Virus record (IMG/VR): IMGVR_UViG_3300022934_000048 | Span: 1-43,226 of that record | Strand: one strand, 5' to 3' | Source: a virus | Length of the DNA: 43,226 bases | In this document: positions 27,465 to 35,099 of the stretch, one piece after another | How the letters are laid out: each line of letters begins with the position of its first letter | Numbering within the stretch: the stretch's first letter is position 1 | Notes under the pieces: model-generated | Databases searched by the model: none | Seen by the model: the letters and a program-made list of their open reading frames with translations, nothing else | What the model was told of the DNA's origin: nothing | Program-made: the position numbers and the translations under genes

Positions 27465-27839
27465 TCAAAATTGTATCAATACTTCATCACTGAAGTTAGG
27501 ATTTTCAGATAACCTATATTTTACATACATACTAGCTCTATAATTATTTTTATCGTCATCTGTTGGTTGAAAAACAAATTCTTCTAATTCCAAATATGGC
27601 ATCCACCTTTCTACCGCCTCTCTGACAACACGTTTAGCTTCCATAGAAAAATCATCATTGTTAAAATCAAAAACCAATCTATGAATATCACAACCAAACT
27701 CTGGATTGTTGAATCTTTCGCCGGGGATTGTTAAAATTAAATTAATAAAATTACTCTTGACCTGTTCTAATACAGTTTCGGATGTTTGAAAGTATCCTCC
27801 TGTTCCTCGTTCAAGTGGTAATGTGAATCCCCTAGCCAT
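27465..27839 (-). CDS. 25: baseplate wedge protein gp25-like
   Basis: A 124-residue protein of the gp25/GPW family, which nucleates sheath polymerisation and joins the baseplate wedge to the sheath. The family signature is visible as ILTIPGERFNNPEFGCDIHR (about residues 35-54), with the basic/acidic ERF core and the helix VFDFNNDD after it. Length is typical (T4 gp25 has 132 residues). The start is set by MARGFTLPLERG; GGGA in the preceding coding end is the only SD. It is followed by gp6 with stop and SD overlapping, a common pairing in contractile systems. Confidence 0.93.
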   Translation of the reverse strand: MARGFTLPLERGTGGYFQTSETVLEQVKSNFINLILTIPGERFNNPEFGCDIHRLVFDFNNDDFSMEAKRVVREAVERWMPYLELEEFVFQPTDDDKNNYRASMYVKYRLSENPNFSDEVLIQF

Positions 27840-27842
27840 TTA

Positions 27843-28250
27843 TTAGATTCCCATTTTTTTCATCAACGCACCGTAATCTTTATTCATTACATCAAATACT
27901 TCTTGGTGTTTTTCTGTAATTGGACCACCATTAAATGATTGTGGTAGTGTTGGTGGTTGACCGACTTGGACATTTTGCGTATTAAAATTAAACGAGTCCA
28001 TGTCCATGCCTAACTTAGATGTAAACATTTCTCTAAGTGATTCTCTTGTCATGTCGGTTGCGGTTGGTGTTCCTGTTCCACCAGTACCTACTTGAACAGA
28101 TTCGGTTTGTAGTTGTGGTTGTGGTCTATTAGAAGCCATCATTAAATCAAACATTTCGGCTTTGACTTCTTTGATAATCTCTGCCTTTTGGTGTTCAATT
28201 TCTTTTCTAACAAACTCTCTGATTAATTTGGATAATTCTTTACTAGTCAT
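27843..28250 (-). CDS. small helical protein of baseplate cluster, unknown
   Basis: A 135-residue protein with a highly charged N-terminal helix (LIREFVRKEIEHQKAEIIKE), a Thr/Gly/Gln-rich middle and a C-terminus ending DYGALMKKMGI. Strong Shine-Dalgarno TAGGAG lies 6 bases before the ATG. It sits between the hub/spike and gp25 genes and 18 bases downstream of a promoter-like motif. It may be a virion or assembly factor; no family is recognised. Confidence 0.7.
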   Translation of the reverse strand: MTSKELSKLIREFVRKEIEHQKAEIIKEVKAEMFDLMMASNRPQPQLQTESVQVGTGGTGTPTATDMTRESLREMFTSKLGMDMDSFNFNTQNVQVGQPPTLPQSFNGGPITEKHQEVFDVMNKDYGALMKKMGI

Positions 28251-28267
28251 AATGTACTCCTATGTTC

Positions 28268-28280
28268 CTTTATAAATAGT
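28268..28280 (-). promoter_or_regulatory. recurrent intergenic motif, possible late promoter
   Basis: Minus strand ACTATTTATAAAG in the 30-base gap ahead of the 135-residue gene, ending 18 bases before its ATG. It is a variant of the A-Y-T-T-A-T-A motif seen in other long gaps. Confidence 0.3.
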
Positions 28281-29546
28281 TCAGTCTCTTATTTTAACTA
28301 GGTTGCTTTCTATGTCAAATATTTTTAATAACGTACTAGATACTTTGGCAGCAACTGGAGGTGATAGTGGCGCTCCCGGTGATGCGGGAGTAGTTGATAA
28401 TGTACGTATCATATTCAATATATCTTCTAAAACCACCTTTAACTCTTCATATTTTGCTACTGAGTTATCACCCGATATGGTCCCTAAAAATATTTTACCA
28501 ACAGCCGGATTTAAATAAATATTATTGCCGGCGTCAGCAATTACATTTCTATTGCTACCAAAAATACTATCTCGTTCTGATGAAAGTATTACATCATTGT
28601 CTTTTGAATTTAAAACAATTCTACCACTATTCAAAATTGCTTGATTTTCAGACAGTACAGTTTTATTATTTCCCGTTCCATCATCTATGGTTTGTTTATA
28701 ATCTGTTATTTCCAATTCTTCTAATGTAAAAAAATTAGAAGAAAAATAAAAATTTATATCTTGTTTTTCTGACATAACAAAACAAGAAGAATCTAAGTTT
28801 ATATCTTCTACTGTAAGTGCGTATGAGGTGTCAGTTGTTGTGTTTGAATTTTGTTTTTGACCAACTCTCATGACTAAAATAGCATCAGTTTTACCACTAT
28901 TTGTTGGTCCCAGTACACAAATTTCTTGTCCATTATCATTTGTAGTTATTTGACAGTTTTGATTAAATGAATCTTGCATTTGCGAAGAACCAAGACGTAT
29001 TGTAGCCCCAAAACGATTTTGTAAAATTACATCTCCATCAAAATATTTTAAACTGTTTACATTTTCTCTTGGGGTGTAACTTGAATTAAAAAGTGGTTCT
29101 TCTGGTATACTACCATCCGTTTGTTGTAATATATCATTTTTAGCTTGTTCACTCTGTATAGTTCTATTTTGTTGTGATTTAGCTCCCCTAAAACGTTCTA
29201 TTGAATTTGGCAAAGCATTATATTGCAATGTTTTATTTACATTTATCTTTTTTGTATAATAATGAACATTTTCTATTTTTTGAACCAACACAGTTTCACC
29301 GACCAATGGATACTCTTGCATACTAATATCCATTGGACGAGCACTGAATAGGCTTTCTCTAGTGGTGTGGTGTCCGCCCATTCCGGTGTATTTGAAAAAC
29401 ACAGTTCCAATATTAAAACCATCACCAGAATATTCTGGGTGTTCTTCATTTACAATTATATCTTGAACTACAACTGGTTGTGGGGTTGGGCCAAAGGGTG
29501 TAGAACGACCTCTTATTTCACTATCAAAAAATAGATTTTTAACCAT
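28281..29546 (-). CDS. baseplate hub/spike protein, gp5-like without lysozyme
   Basis: A 421-residue protein. The first 100 residues look like an OB-fold of the gp5/gpV type (TVFFKYTGMGG, YPLVGETVLVQKIE). Residues about 304-355 contain short repeating beta strands (GRIVLNSKDNDVILSS, SIFGSNRNVIADAGNNIYL), typical of the membrane-piercing beta-helical needle. A helical C-terminus with a Pro-rich insert follows. Unlike T4 gp5, I see no lysozyme domain between the OB-fold and needle; the exported lytic enzyme at 30950-31504 is separate. The ATG comes one base after the upstream stop. Confidence 0.75.
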   Translation of the reverse strand: MVKNLFFDSEIRGRSTPFGPTPQPVVVQDIIVNEEHPEYSGDGFNIGTVFFKYTGMGGHHTTRESLFSARPMDISMQEYPLVGETVLVQKIENVHYYTKKINVNKTLQYNALPNSIERFRGAKSQQNRTIQSEQAKNDILQQTDGSIPEEPLFNSSYTPRENVNSLKYFDGDVILQNRFGATIRLGSSQMQDSFNQNCQITTNDNGQEICVLGPTNSGKTDAILVMRVGQKQNSNTTTDTSYALTVEDINLDSSCFVMSEKQDINFYFSSNFFTLEELEITDYKQTIDDGTGNNKTVLSENQAILNSGRIVLNSKDNDVILSSERDSIFGSNRNVIADAGNNIYLNPAVGKIFLGTISGDNSVAKYEELKVVLEDILNMIRTLSTTPASPGAPLSPPVAAKVSSTLLKIFDIESNLVKIRD

Positions 29547-29547
29547 A

Positions 29548-29928
29548 CTAACTTCTCAGGTTTTGCAGTTCTTCCTCAACCTGTTTTGCCTCTTCTTGCA
29601 ACTCATCAATCTCAAAACTGATGTTACTGAGAAGTTGGTTCTTTTCTTCTTCCGTTAGTAGGTCAGAAGTGGATGACGCTTTGGCACCAATGGACATAGC
29701 TCTTTGAGCAATCTGTGCGACACGAACAATGTGTTCGTCGTTCTTAACATTGACCTCCATAAAATCTTTTATGATGGGTCCGAGAACAGTTGCGTCTTCT
29801 GGGGTTCTGATTAGCTGAACTAGCTTTGTTATGTATGTGTTTATTTGTTGTCTTTTACTTTCTGTATTTTCGTAAATGTCTTTGAAAACACCAGATAAAG
29901 TTTTGTCGTCAAATATTGGCTGTTCCAT
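29548..29928 (-). CDS. helical protein of tail cluster, unknown
   Basis: A 126-residue, almost fully helical protein. It ends in a clear coiled coil (EEEKNQLLSNISFEIDELQE, then EAKQVEEELQNL). TGGAG lies 7 bases before the ATG. It follows the late sigma factor gene and precedes the hub/spike gene, with two promoter-like sites upstream. Size and position would suit a late-transcription accessory or a tail assembly factor; I found no sequence evidence for either. Confidence 0.68.
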   Translation of the reverse strand: MEQPIFDDKTLSGVFKDIYENTESKRQQINTYITKLVQLIRTPEDATVLGPIIKDFMEVNVKNDEHIVRVAQIAQRAMSIGAKASSTSDLLTEEEKNQLLSNISFEIDELQEEAKQVEEELQNLRS

Positions 29929-29942
29929 AGTAAATCTCCATT

Positions 29943-29955
29943 TACTATAAATATT
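29943..29955 (-). promoter_or_regulatory. recurrent intergenic motif, possible late promoter
   Basis: Minus strand AATATTTATAGTA in the 26-base gap between the sigma factor stop and the 126-residue gene, ending 14 bases before the ATG. Variant of the motif at 9705 and 17330. Confidence 0.3.
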
Positions 29956-30686
29956 TACTTGTCAAAGTATTCGGATATTCTGCCGGTCTTTTGAAAGTAT
30001 TTATATTGTCTGTCAAGTATAACCTTTAGTTCTTTTACGATTTTTGTAATATCACTGGTTTTACAATCTGTAATGTCTCGTATCATTAAGTAGATTGCTT
30101 TTTTGTTGAAATTGTTGATGTGACCGGACTTACTTAAAAGTAGCAATATTGCATAACCAATCTCCAAATCTTTGTCTTTTGGAAAAATTTGGTGTAAGTT
30201 GCCGTCCCAATATTTTATGAATAATTTTATAAACTCAACTCGTTCTGGTTCGTGATATGAATCGTTGGGGTCTACGACCAGAGTATCTTGAACAGAATAA
30301 CTTTCATCGGTTTTGTCGGATAAATAAACCGTGCGTTTCTCTTCTTTGTATCGTTTGTTATTCTGGAGTATGAGGTAGTTTTTAGCTACAACCGAAAAGT
30401 AACTGAAGGACTTGCCTTTGTCTTCAGTGAAATTTGGGAGCTTTAAAATTAGGTAAGAAATAACTTCACTTTTGATATCCTCAAATGAACCATCCATATA
30501 AGGAAATTTAAAGCGGTTAATTATATTTTCGGCCATCTTGTCTAGTGGCTCGTATATGTGGTCCCTAAATATTTTTTCTCTAAATAATTCGTCTGGTTCT
30601 GTATTGTACCGAATGATAGCGTCTTGTGTTTCTTGTGTCCAATAAACTCTACCCTTCGCTTTCCTCCGTCTCTTCTTCGGTGACAT
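29955..30686 (-). CDS. 55: late sigma factor, gp55-like
   Basis: A 243-residue sigma-70-family protein of the T4 gp55 type, which directs host RNA polymerase to TATAAATA late promoters. A basic N-terminus (SPKKRRRKAKGR) precedes a region-2-like segment at about residues 40-112, with FEDIKSEVISYLILKLPNFT followed by GKSFSYFSVVAKNYLI. A charged linker and a small helical C-terminus follow. The ATG at 30686 has AAGGAAG about 8 bases upstream but lies inside the preceding gene, so the two overlap by 38 bases; no other start would keep the basic arm. It precedes the baseplate genes and presumably governs them. T4 gp55 is shorter (185 residues). Confidence 0.85.
   Translation of the reverse strand: MSPKKRRRKAKGRVYWTQETQDAIIRYNTEPDELFREKIFRDHIYEPLDKMAENIINRFKFPYMDGSFEDIKSEVISYLILKLPNFTEDKGKSFSYFSVVAKNYLILQNNKRYKEEKRTVYLSDKTDESYSVQDTLVVDPNDSYHEPERVEFIKLFIKYWDGNLHQIFPKDKDLEIGYAILLLLSKSGHINNFNKKAIYLMIRDITDCKTSDITKIVKELKVILDRQYKYFQKTGRISEYFDK
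29998..30005 (-). promoter_or_regulatory. T4-type late promoter TATAAATA
   Basis: Exact TATAAATA (followed by CTTTC) within the last codons of the sigma factor gene, 70 bases before the 126-residue gene that opens the hub/gp25/gp6 run. It is well placed to drive the baseplate operon. It overlaps a Tyr-Lys-Tyr coding triplet, so chance is possible. Confidence 0.45.
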
Positions 30687-30948
30687 AAATTAGCTTCCTT
30701 AGTTCGCCTGTGGCGTCAATTAGTTGTTCAAATAGTTGTCCTACTTCATCATCTTTTTCAAACATCTCCCTTTTGTCGAGTTTACGGGCGGTTGCTAAAA
30801 TATCACTTGCAGTTTCATAAAACCATAATATACGAGATTCATACTCTTCTGTAATATCTTCAAATTGTTCTAACTTTCTAAGAGTTATTAACGACGAATA
30901 TATCAATGCAATATTTGCAAGAATAGATATAACCAGCACCACTACCAT
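30649..30948 (-). CDS. small membrane-anchored protein
   Basis: A 99-residue protein with an N-terminal membrane segment (VVVLVISILANIALIYSSL) and a charged, probably coiled-coil remainder ending in a Glu-rich tail. The start lies one base after the stop of the exported lytic enzyme, with GAGG inside that gene's end, so the two are coupled. Its end overlaps the late sigma gene. A lysis role (holin-like or spanin-like accessory) is possible from the pairing with a lytic enzyme, but a single membrane segment followed by a long coil is not diagnostic. Confidence 0.7.
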   Translation of the reverse strand: MVVVLVISILANIALIYSSLITLRKLEQFEDITEEYESRILWFYETASDILATARKLDKREMFEKDDEVGQLFEQLIDATGELRKLIYVTEEETEESEG

Positions 30949-30949
30949 A

Positions 30950-31504
30950 TTATAGATCCTCTAGATTTAATTCGTAATCTGTAAATTTTTCCATATATCT
31001 TGTAATTGTCATACCATTGGAATCTGTTGTTCCAACATTGTTTTCTAAAAACCTTTTCATTCCTCTAGCACCAGCAAAGTGAGCACCAGCGAGGATTGAC
31101 GATGGTGTAATGTATACCCCGTTATGTACCGTGTACCCATACACCATGATATGATGTTGTAAACTTGAGTAATTGCTTCTTAGATAAGAAACCATTACAC
31201 TATCCTGTAACTCTGGGTTATTAAGGAATTGTTCTCTTGTAACATCATATCCAAGGTATGCTACTGTTCTTGGACTGAATTGATACTTACCCATAAACCC
31301 ATGACGATTTACCACATCATAACGATTGTTGCTTTCTAACTGACCGATTGCTTCAATCAGTTCGTCTAGCTGATGAACCTTTGGCGGTTCACTTACTACT
31401 ATTTCTTCTATCTCTACGACAGGAATATTTTCTTCAATTTTTTCTGGTACAAAACTACTTAAACTACCTACTGCTAAAAAGCTTAACATAAGCCTAATCT
31501 TCAT
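30950..31504 (-). CDS. exported lysozyme/lytic transglycosylase-like protein (endolysin candidate)
   Basis: A 184-residue protein starting with a signal-like segment (KIRLMLSFLAVGSLSSFV), an acidic Val/Glu linker to about residue 45, then a catalytic domain. AIGQLESNNRYDVVN supplies the probable catalytic Glu (E57), with GKYQFSPRTVAYLGY downstream, as in lysozyme-like/transglycosylase folds that cleave peptidoglycan. AAGGAGTTCTA gives a strong SD 6 bases before the ATG. The 77-base leader contains a TATAAT-like box and a hairpin. With the coupled small membrane protein downstream this looks like a lysis cassette. The N-terminal segment could be a cleaved signal peptide or a signal-anchor. Confidence 0.75.
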   Translation of the reverse strand: MKIRLMLSFLAVGSLSSFVPEKIEENIPVVEIEEIVVSEPPKVHQLDELIEAIGQLESNNRYDVVNRHGFMGKYQFSPRTVAYLGYDVTREQFLNNPELQDSVMVSYLRSNYSSLQHHIMVYGYTVHNGVYITPSSILAGAHFAGARGMKRFLENNVGTTDSNGMTITRYMEKFTDYELNLEDL

Positions 31505-31531
31505 TAGAACTCCTTGTTAAGTGAAACAATT

Positions 31532-31553
31532 AAAACAGGAGTGGTGCTGTTTT
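31532..31553 (-). promoter_or_regulatory. stem-loop in leader of lytic-enzyme gene
   Basis: Perfect 7-base inverted repeat (AAAACAG / CTGTTTT) with an 8-base loop, 28 bases before the lytic-enzyme ATG. Only a short T run follows, so a 5' mRNA stem-loop or a weak terminator for the glycosyltransferase gene are both possible. Confidence 0.35.
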
Positions 31554-31565
31554 ATTATAACCTAT
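31552..31565 (-). promoter_or_regulatory. TATAAT-type promoter element before lytic-enzyme gene
   Basis: Minus strand ATAGGTTATAATAA contains a perfect TATAAT box. I see no good -35 at the expected spacing; transcription would start just before the stem-loop. It also fits the recurrent TTATAWTA intergenic motif. Confidence 0.35.
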
Positions 31566-31581
31566 TAATATACATATGTAC

Positions 31582-32199
31582 TTAAATCGTCTCGTACAAT
31601 GCATTTTGTGCTCTCTGTCTGTCAATATCTTTGATATGATAGAGAGCCCACTCTTTTTCTTCTGGTAACGTAGTGAATGATTTGTGACCAGTAATCACCT
31701 CATGCACCTTGTTTTTCCATCTAATATCTGGTTTATTTTGGAAGATTCTGGTTTGGAAGTCAGGCCACATTACCCAGCCCATTTCATTGACTCTCCAACG
31801 CCATTTTTGTACATCTTCCTGAGTCAATCCATTTACGATATTGACCCTTGGTACTGCTAAAAGTTCTATTTCTTCGTTGTATTCTAGTAGTGTGTGAATG
31901 TTTTGTAACAAGAAGTCTGACACGGTTTCATCTGCGTCAATCTGAAAAATCCATTCTTTACTACATTGTTCTTTACCAAAATTTTTGTGACTAGCAAAGT
32001 CTTTATTTAGGTCATGCTTAAACACATAAACATTGTGTTTCATCTCAAATTCTTCTATGATAGCCAATGTTTCTCTGTCATCAGAGTTATCATCTACAAT
32101 AACAATTTCATCATCATCAGACATAAAAGATGTAATCTGATTTAACAATGTATAGATACATTGACCTTCATTATGTGTTGTTATTAAGTAACTTATCAT
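31582..32199 (-). CDS. family 2 glycosyltransferase
   Basis: A GT2-like enzyme of 205 residues when begun at ATG 32199. An in-frame GTG at 32205 exists, but AAGGAG is only two bases from it and 8 bases from the ATG. The protein opens MISYLITTHNEGQCIYTLLN, then has the nucleotide-sugar motif EIVIVDDNSDD and the metal-binding DAD in IFQIDADETVSD. RWRVNEMGWVMWP follows and the C-terminus binds acceptor. It likely transfers a sugar to phage DNA, to host surface glycan or to a virion protein; the acceptor cannot be read from sequence. It starts 15 bases after the UvdE stop and so is in the same operon. Confidence 0.85.
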   Translation of the reverse strand: MISYLITTHNEGQCIYTLLNQITSFMSDDDEIVIVDDNSDDRETLAIIEEFEMKHNVYVFKHDLNKDFASHKNFGKEQCSKEWIFQIDADETVSDFLLQNIHTLLEYNEEIELLAVPRVNIVNGLTQEDVQKWRWRVNEMGWVMWPDFQTRIFQNKPDIRWKNKVHEVITGHKSFTTLPEEKEWALYHIKDIDRQRAQNALYETI

Positions 32200-32214
32200 G
32201 ACCACCTCTCCTTG

Positions 32215-33111
32215 TCAAGTGCTGAAGTCATTCCAGTATTTGAATAGTGCAAGCTCCTTGGACTTTGCTTCCAAGTCAATATCAACAGGCATATCATATG
32301 TGTTGATAGGATTGTAAAGATAGTCAGCGTGAGCGGTATTTTTGGACTTGCTATCCTCGTACCGCTGTCTACTATCTGAATAATGGAATAGGGGTGTATG
32401 GTCACCCCAAGTCTCATACGCCATGAAAAATGCATCTTCCTCAGATACATCATCAGTATGAAAAGTATGGTGGAAATAGTCAAATGTAACGGGTGTATCG
32501 TCTAGGATATCACATAGTTGTTTGACCGAATATAGAGAGGCTTTGTCGTCGTTCTCAACTACGAGGCGTGACCGAGCAGAGTCGGAGAGTCGGTCAATGC
32601 TGTTGAGGAAACGTTTGATAGTTTGTTCCTTACTGGACCCCTTGGACCCGATATGGATGTTAATGGGGTACTCATGAGTCTTGGGTAGTTCCATGAGGTC
32701 AAAGATTTTGGCATGGTGGTCAACATTCTCAATACCGTTTTGAATGACCGACTCACGCTCGGAACCCAACTTGACAAAATGACTAGGGTGAAAGGATACA
32801 CGAATACCAGATAGTTTAATCAACTGCCCTATCTCTCGTAATTTATTAATTATCTTGTCGTTGTCTGGCAGGTCTTCTATCTGGTATTCGCTTTCCCACG
32901 GGAATAGGTCAGAAGTAATACGATATAGTCGTACTCCATTCTGGATATTCCATGCAATAATTTTATGTAAATCGCGCACATTTTCAAGAGCCAATTCAGA
33001 GGCATACTTGATGCCTTTAGCTTTGAATGTACGTTGAATCATACTACGAGAGGTGCGAATACCTTCGTCAGCAAGAGTCAAATTGATACAACAGTAACCT
33101 AGATTAGTCAT
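32215..33111 (-). CDS. uvdE: UV-damage endonuclease UvdE
   Basis: A 298-residue TIM-barrel AP-type endonuclease that nicks DNA 5' to UV photoproducts. Family landmarks are all present: LGYCCIN at the N-terminus, YRITSDLFPW (about 63-72), SFHPSH (H108), NIHIGSKG (H153), LVVENDD (E187), TFDYFHH (D211, H214), H243, HADY (H261) and DIDLEAKSKE (E281). These give the expected His/Glu/Asp metal cluster. Length is as in free-standing bacterial homologues. The ATG is one base after the stop of the membrane protein gene (TAATATG) with no good SD. It would give phage DNA a light-independent repair route, consistent with a sunlit-water habitat, which is inference. Confidence 0.92.
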   Translation of the reverse strand: MTNLGYCCINLTLADEGIRTSRSMIQRTFKAKGIKYASELALENVRDLHKIIAWNIQNGVRLYRITSDLFPWESEYQIEDLPDNDKIINKLREIGQLIKLSGIRVSFHPSHFVKLGSERESVIQNGIENVDHHAKIFDLMELPKTHEYPINIHIGSKGSSKEQTIKRFLNSIDRLSDSARSRLVVENDDKASLYSVKQLCDILDDTPVTFDYFHHTFHTDDVSEEDAFFMAYETWGDHTPLFHYSDSRQRYEDSKSKNTAHADYLYNPINTYDMPVDIDLEAKSKELALFKYWNDFST

Positions 33112-33112
33112 A

Positions 33113-34168
33113 TTATGGATTTCTACGCATTCCCCATCTGTTTTTTACAGGAGGTTGAAAGTCTACTTCTGGCTTACTCTCTAAATCTAACACCTCTGCA
33201 CCCTCTTTGTCAAGGTCATCGGTAGGTATTGTTACATTTACGGTAAGTTCTTCCTCTTCTGTTACAGTTTCTTCTGGAATATAATCTTCTGCATCATCTA
33301 CAAGAATTTCTATAGTTTCTTCTTTAGTAGATTCTTTTTCTTCTACTTCCTTATAGATTTCGTATTTCTTTTCATCTTTGACCACCTTTGGTAACATAGC
33401 AAGTCGGTTGTATCCAATGACCAATGATACTGCTAATGGGTCAAAAACAAAGACAATTAAGAGTGCAAATATGTTGACCACCTTGTCCATTGACCAACCT
33501 GTAAGATTGGACATATAACGGAGTGGACCGATTTCAGCAGCCACTTCGTTGTTTGCTTCTAGGTCAATTCGTTGTATGTCTAGTGATGTAATACTATCGG
33601 TTGCCTCCTCAATTCTGTCCGATATTTCGTCTCTTTCTGTGGTAGCAATATTGAGTTGTTCTTGGATAGCATTTCGTGTTGCACTTGATGTGCTGGTGAC
33701 CAGTTGTCCTGTTTCTTGGTCAACATACTGAATTTGGTTGTTGGTCAAACCCTCTGTTAATTGTAGGATTGTTTGACTAATTCTTTCTCTTTCACCACTA
33801 TATAAATCAAGTTGTTCTTGGTATCGTTCTTTTCTCAACTCTAACACATTTGCTTGTTGAGTCACGATACTAAGTTGGTCTGCGGTTGTTTGGTAGGCCG
33901 CAGTAAGAAACCCGTAGATACCCGCTGATGTGATTAAAATTAACACACCTGTAGCTACTATATAGTAAAACCTTAACAGAACCGTTAAGTCTTTCCAATG
34001 TCTGGTTAGAAACGAAGCGGTAACTAATTTACCTGCTTCTAGACTTGAAGCCATAACCACGACGGGAATGAACGCTCCCGCAAATAGACTTCCTAATCCA
34101 GAAATGGAAAAGAAAGCAGCAACAGTAGCAATAACCATTGATGCTAGTAATACTAAATATTTAAACAC
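33113..34168 (-). CDS. membrane protein with central coiled coil
   Basis: A 351-residue protein starting at GTG 34168, served by GGAGTAAAAC. Two hydrophobic stretches (residues about 4-50) and a third (about 68-92) lead into a long coiled coil (about 95-205). A further membrane segment follows (VVNIFALLIVFVFDPLAVSL, about 231-250), then a highly acidic cytoplasmic tail (Glu/Asp-rich, 270-340). The topology predicts a coiled-coil domain on one side of the membrane and an acidic tail on the other. Possible roles are envelope remodelling or superinfection exclusion; neither is shown. UvdE starts one base after it. Confidence 0.75.
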   Translation of the reverse strand: MFKYLVLLASMVIATVAAFFSISGLGSLFAGAFIPVVVMASSLEAGKLVTASFLTRHWKDLTVLLRFYYIVATGVLILITSAGIYGFLTAAYQTTADQLSIVTQQANVLELRKERYQEQLDLYSGERERISQTILQLTEGLTNNQIQYVDQETGQLVTSTSSATRNAIQEQLNIATTERDEISDRIEEATDSITSLDIQRIDLEANNEVAAEIGPLRYMSNLTGWSMDKVVNIFALLIVFVFDPLAVSLVIGYNRLAMLPKVVKDEKKYEIYKEVEEKESTKEETIEILVDDAEDYIPEETVTEEEELTVNVTIPTDDLDKEGAEVLDLESKPEVDFQPPVKNRWGMRRNP

Positions 34169-34171
34169 GTT

Positions 34172-34507
34172 TTACTCCATAAAAAGTGGGGAAACGATTA
34201 TTCGCGGCTTTCCTGTTAATTGTTTGTTGTATTCTTGTATTTTTTCGTTTACATCAAAATTGATAGGTCCACTAGGCATTGACTTAAATTGATTAACTAA
34301 AGTTTTCATATCTTCGTGAATGTCTCTGCCGGGTCGTTCCCAAGACAACATAACATATTTTAAATCTCTACGTTGACCTGTTTTTAGTTCTTCTATTATT
34401 GATGGAGAAATAAAAATTTCGTTGTAATCACCAAAATAATGAGTTGCAAATTGTAATCCTTCCATCTCCTCTATTGGAGTAATTTTCACTCTAGTATTGT
34501 TCCACAT
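34172..34507 (-). CDS. unknown small protein
   Basis: A 111-residue protein from ATG 34507; a GTG one codon earlier (34510) would give 112. The stop of the upstream 77-residue gene shares a base with the ATG (TGATG), so translation is coupled and the start is ambiguous. It contains FATHYFGDYNEIFISPSIIE and a C-terminal GKPRIIVSPLFME. No membrane segment or known motif. It leads directly into the coiled-coil membrane protein gene. Confidence 0.65.
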   Translation of the reverse strand: MWNNTRVKITPIEEMEGLQFATHYFGDYNEIFISPSIIEELKTGQRRDLKYVMLSWERPGRDIHEDMKTLVNQFKSMPSGPINFDVNEKIQEYNKQLTGKPRIIVSPLFME

Positions 34508-34740
34508 CACCTTGGTCCGATTTTAAGGAACTGGTCATGAATGAAAAGATGTTCTGGTTCTCCGAGTAATTCAATTTGTTCATAGTCGTCGCCGGGAAAA
34601 ACAAATTCAACCATATACGCTTTTCCTTTCTTTAAAATGCCTTGAGCAAATGACCCATGTTGTGTGTGTATTTTTGACGGGCCAGTGAAGATTACTTCAT
34701 CACCTTTCTTGATTCCATTTCTGGTTTGTATGTCTGTCAT
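34507..34740 (-). CDS. small beta-barrel-like protein, unknown
   Basis: A 77-residue protein reading like a small SH3/KOW-type barrel (GIKKGDEVIFTGPSKI, ILKKGKAYMVEFVFPGDDYE, then LFIHDQFLKIGPR). Its ATG overlaps the upstream stop by four bases (ATGA). Such proteins are common accessory genes in T4-like phages; the function is unknown. Confidence 0.65.
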   Translation of the reverse strand: MTDIQTRNGIKKGDEVIFTGPSKIHTQHGSFAQGILKKGKAYMVEFVFPGDDYEQIELLGEPEHLFIHDQFLKIGPR

Positions 34741-35096
34741 TTTTCCTCCGGTAAGATAATATTGATTTTTATCTCATTAAGTTGTTTACTAAGTTCTAAT
34801 TTAACGTCTTTGACATTTACTGTCAAGTCATCTACAATTACCGATTCTTCGTATTCTTTACCATCTATAAATACTCTAGCAGTAATTTTCTTTTTCTTTT
34901 TCTTTTGTGTTGACCACGGATTCCAAGGTTCAAGTGGGTCAACTGCACCAGAACCAATACCTTCTTCTACCTCGACTATTTCTTCTTCAATAATTGCAGT
35001 GACGAATCCATCAGTAATTAAATTGAGTGGGTCGCCACTGATTAACCCCATCGTCAAGATGTTAAGTGGGTCTACTACATAAGTAATGGTAGCCAT
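34737..35096 (-). CDS. unknown acidic protein with Lys run
   Basis: A 119-residue protein with a hydrophobic N-terminus (YVVDPLNILTMGLISGDPLN), an acidic stretch (EEEIVEVEEG), a six-lysine run and a C-terminal beta region (ARVFIDGKEYEESVIVDDL). GAGG lies 9 bases before the ATG, within the end of the upstream structural gene. It may be a virion-associated or chaperone-like protein accompanying the upstream fibre genes; this is unproven. Confidence 0.6.
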   Translation of the reverse strand: MATITYVVDPLNILTMGLISGDPLNLITDGFVTAIIEEEIVEVEEGIGSGAVDPLEPWNPWSTQKKKKKKITARVFIDGKEYEESVIVDDLTVNVKDVKLELSKQLNEIKINIILPEEK

Positions 35097-35099
35097 CTA

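Noticed and set aside
31571-31580. TACATATGTA palindrome as a phage attachment or integration site
   Set aside because: No integrase or second copy is seen; a possible operator at most.
32196-32483. Minus-strand 95-codon frame overlapping UvdE and the glycosyltransferase start
   Set aside because: Out of frame with both strongly supported genes; no separate ribosome site.
34172-34510. GTG at 34510 as the only start of the 112-codon frame
   Set aside because: The ATG one codon later overlaps the upstream stop as TGATG, an equally good coupled start, so the GTG start is not required.
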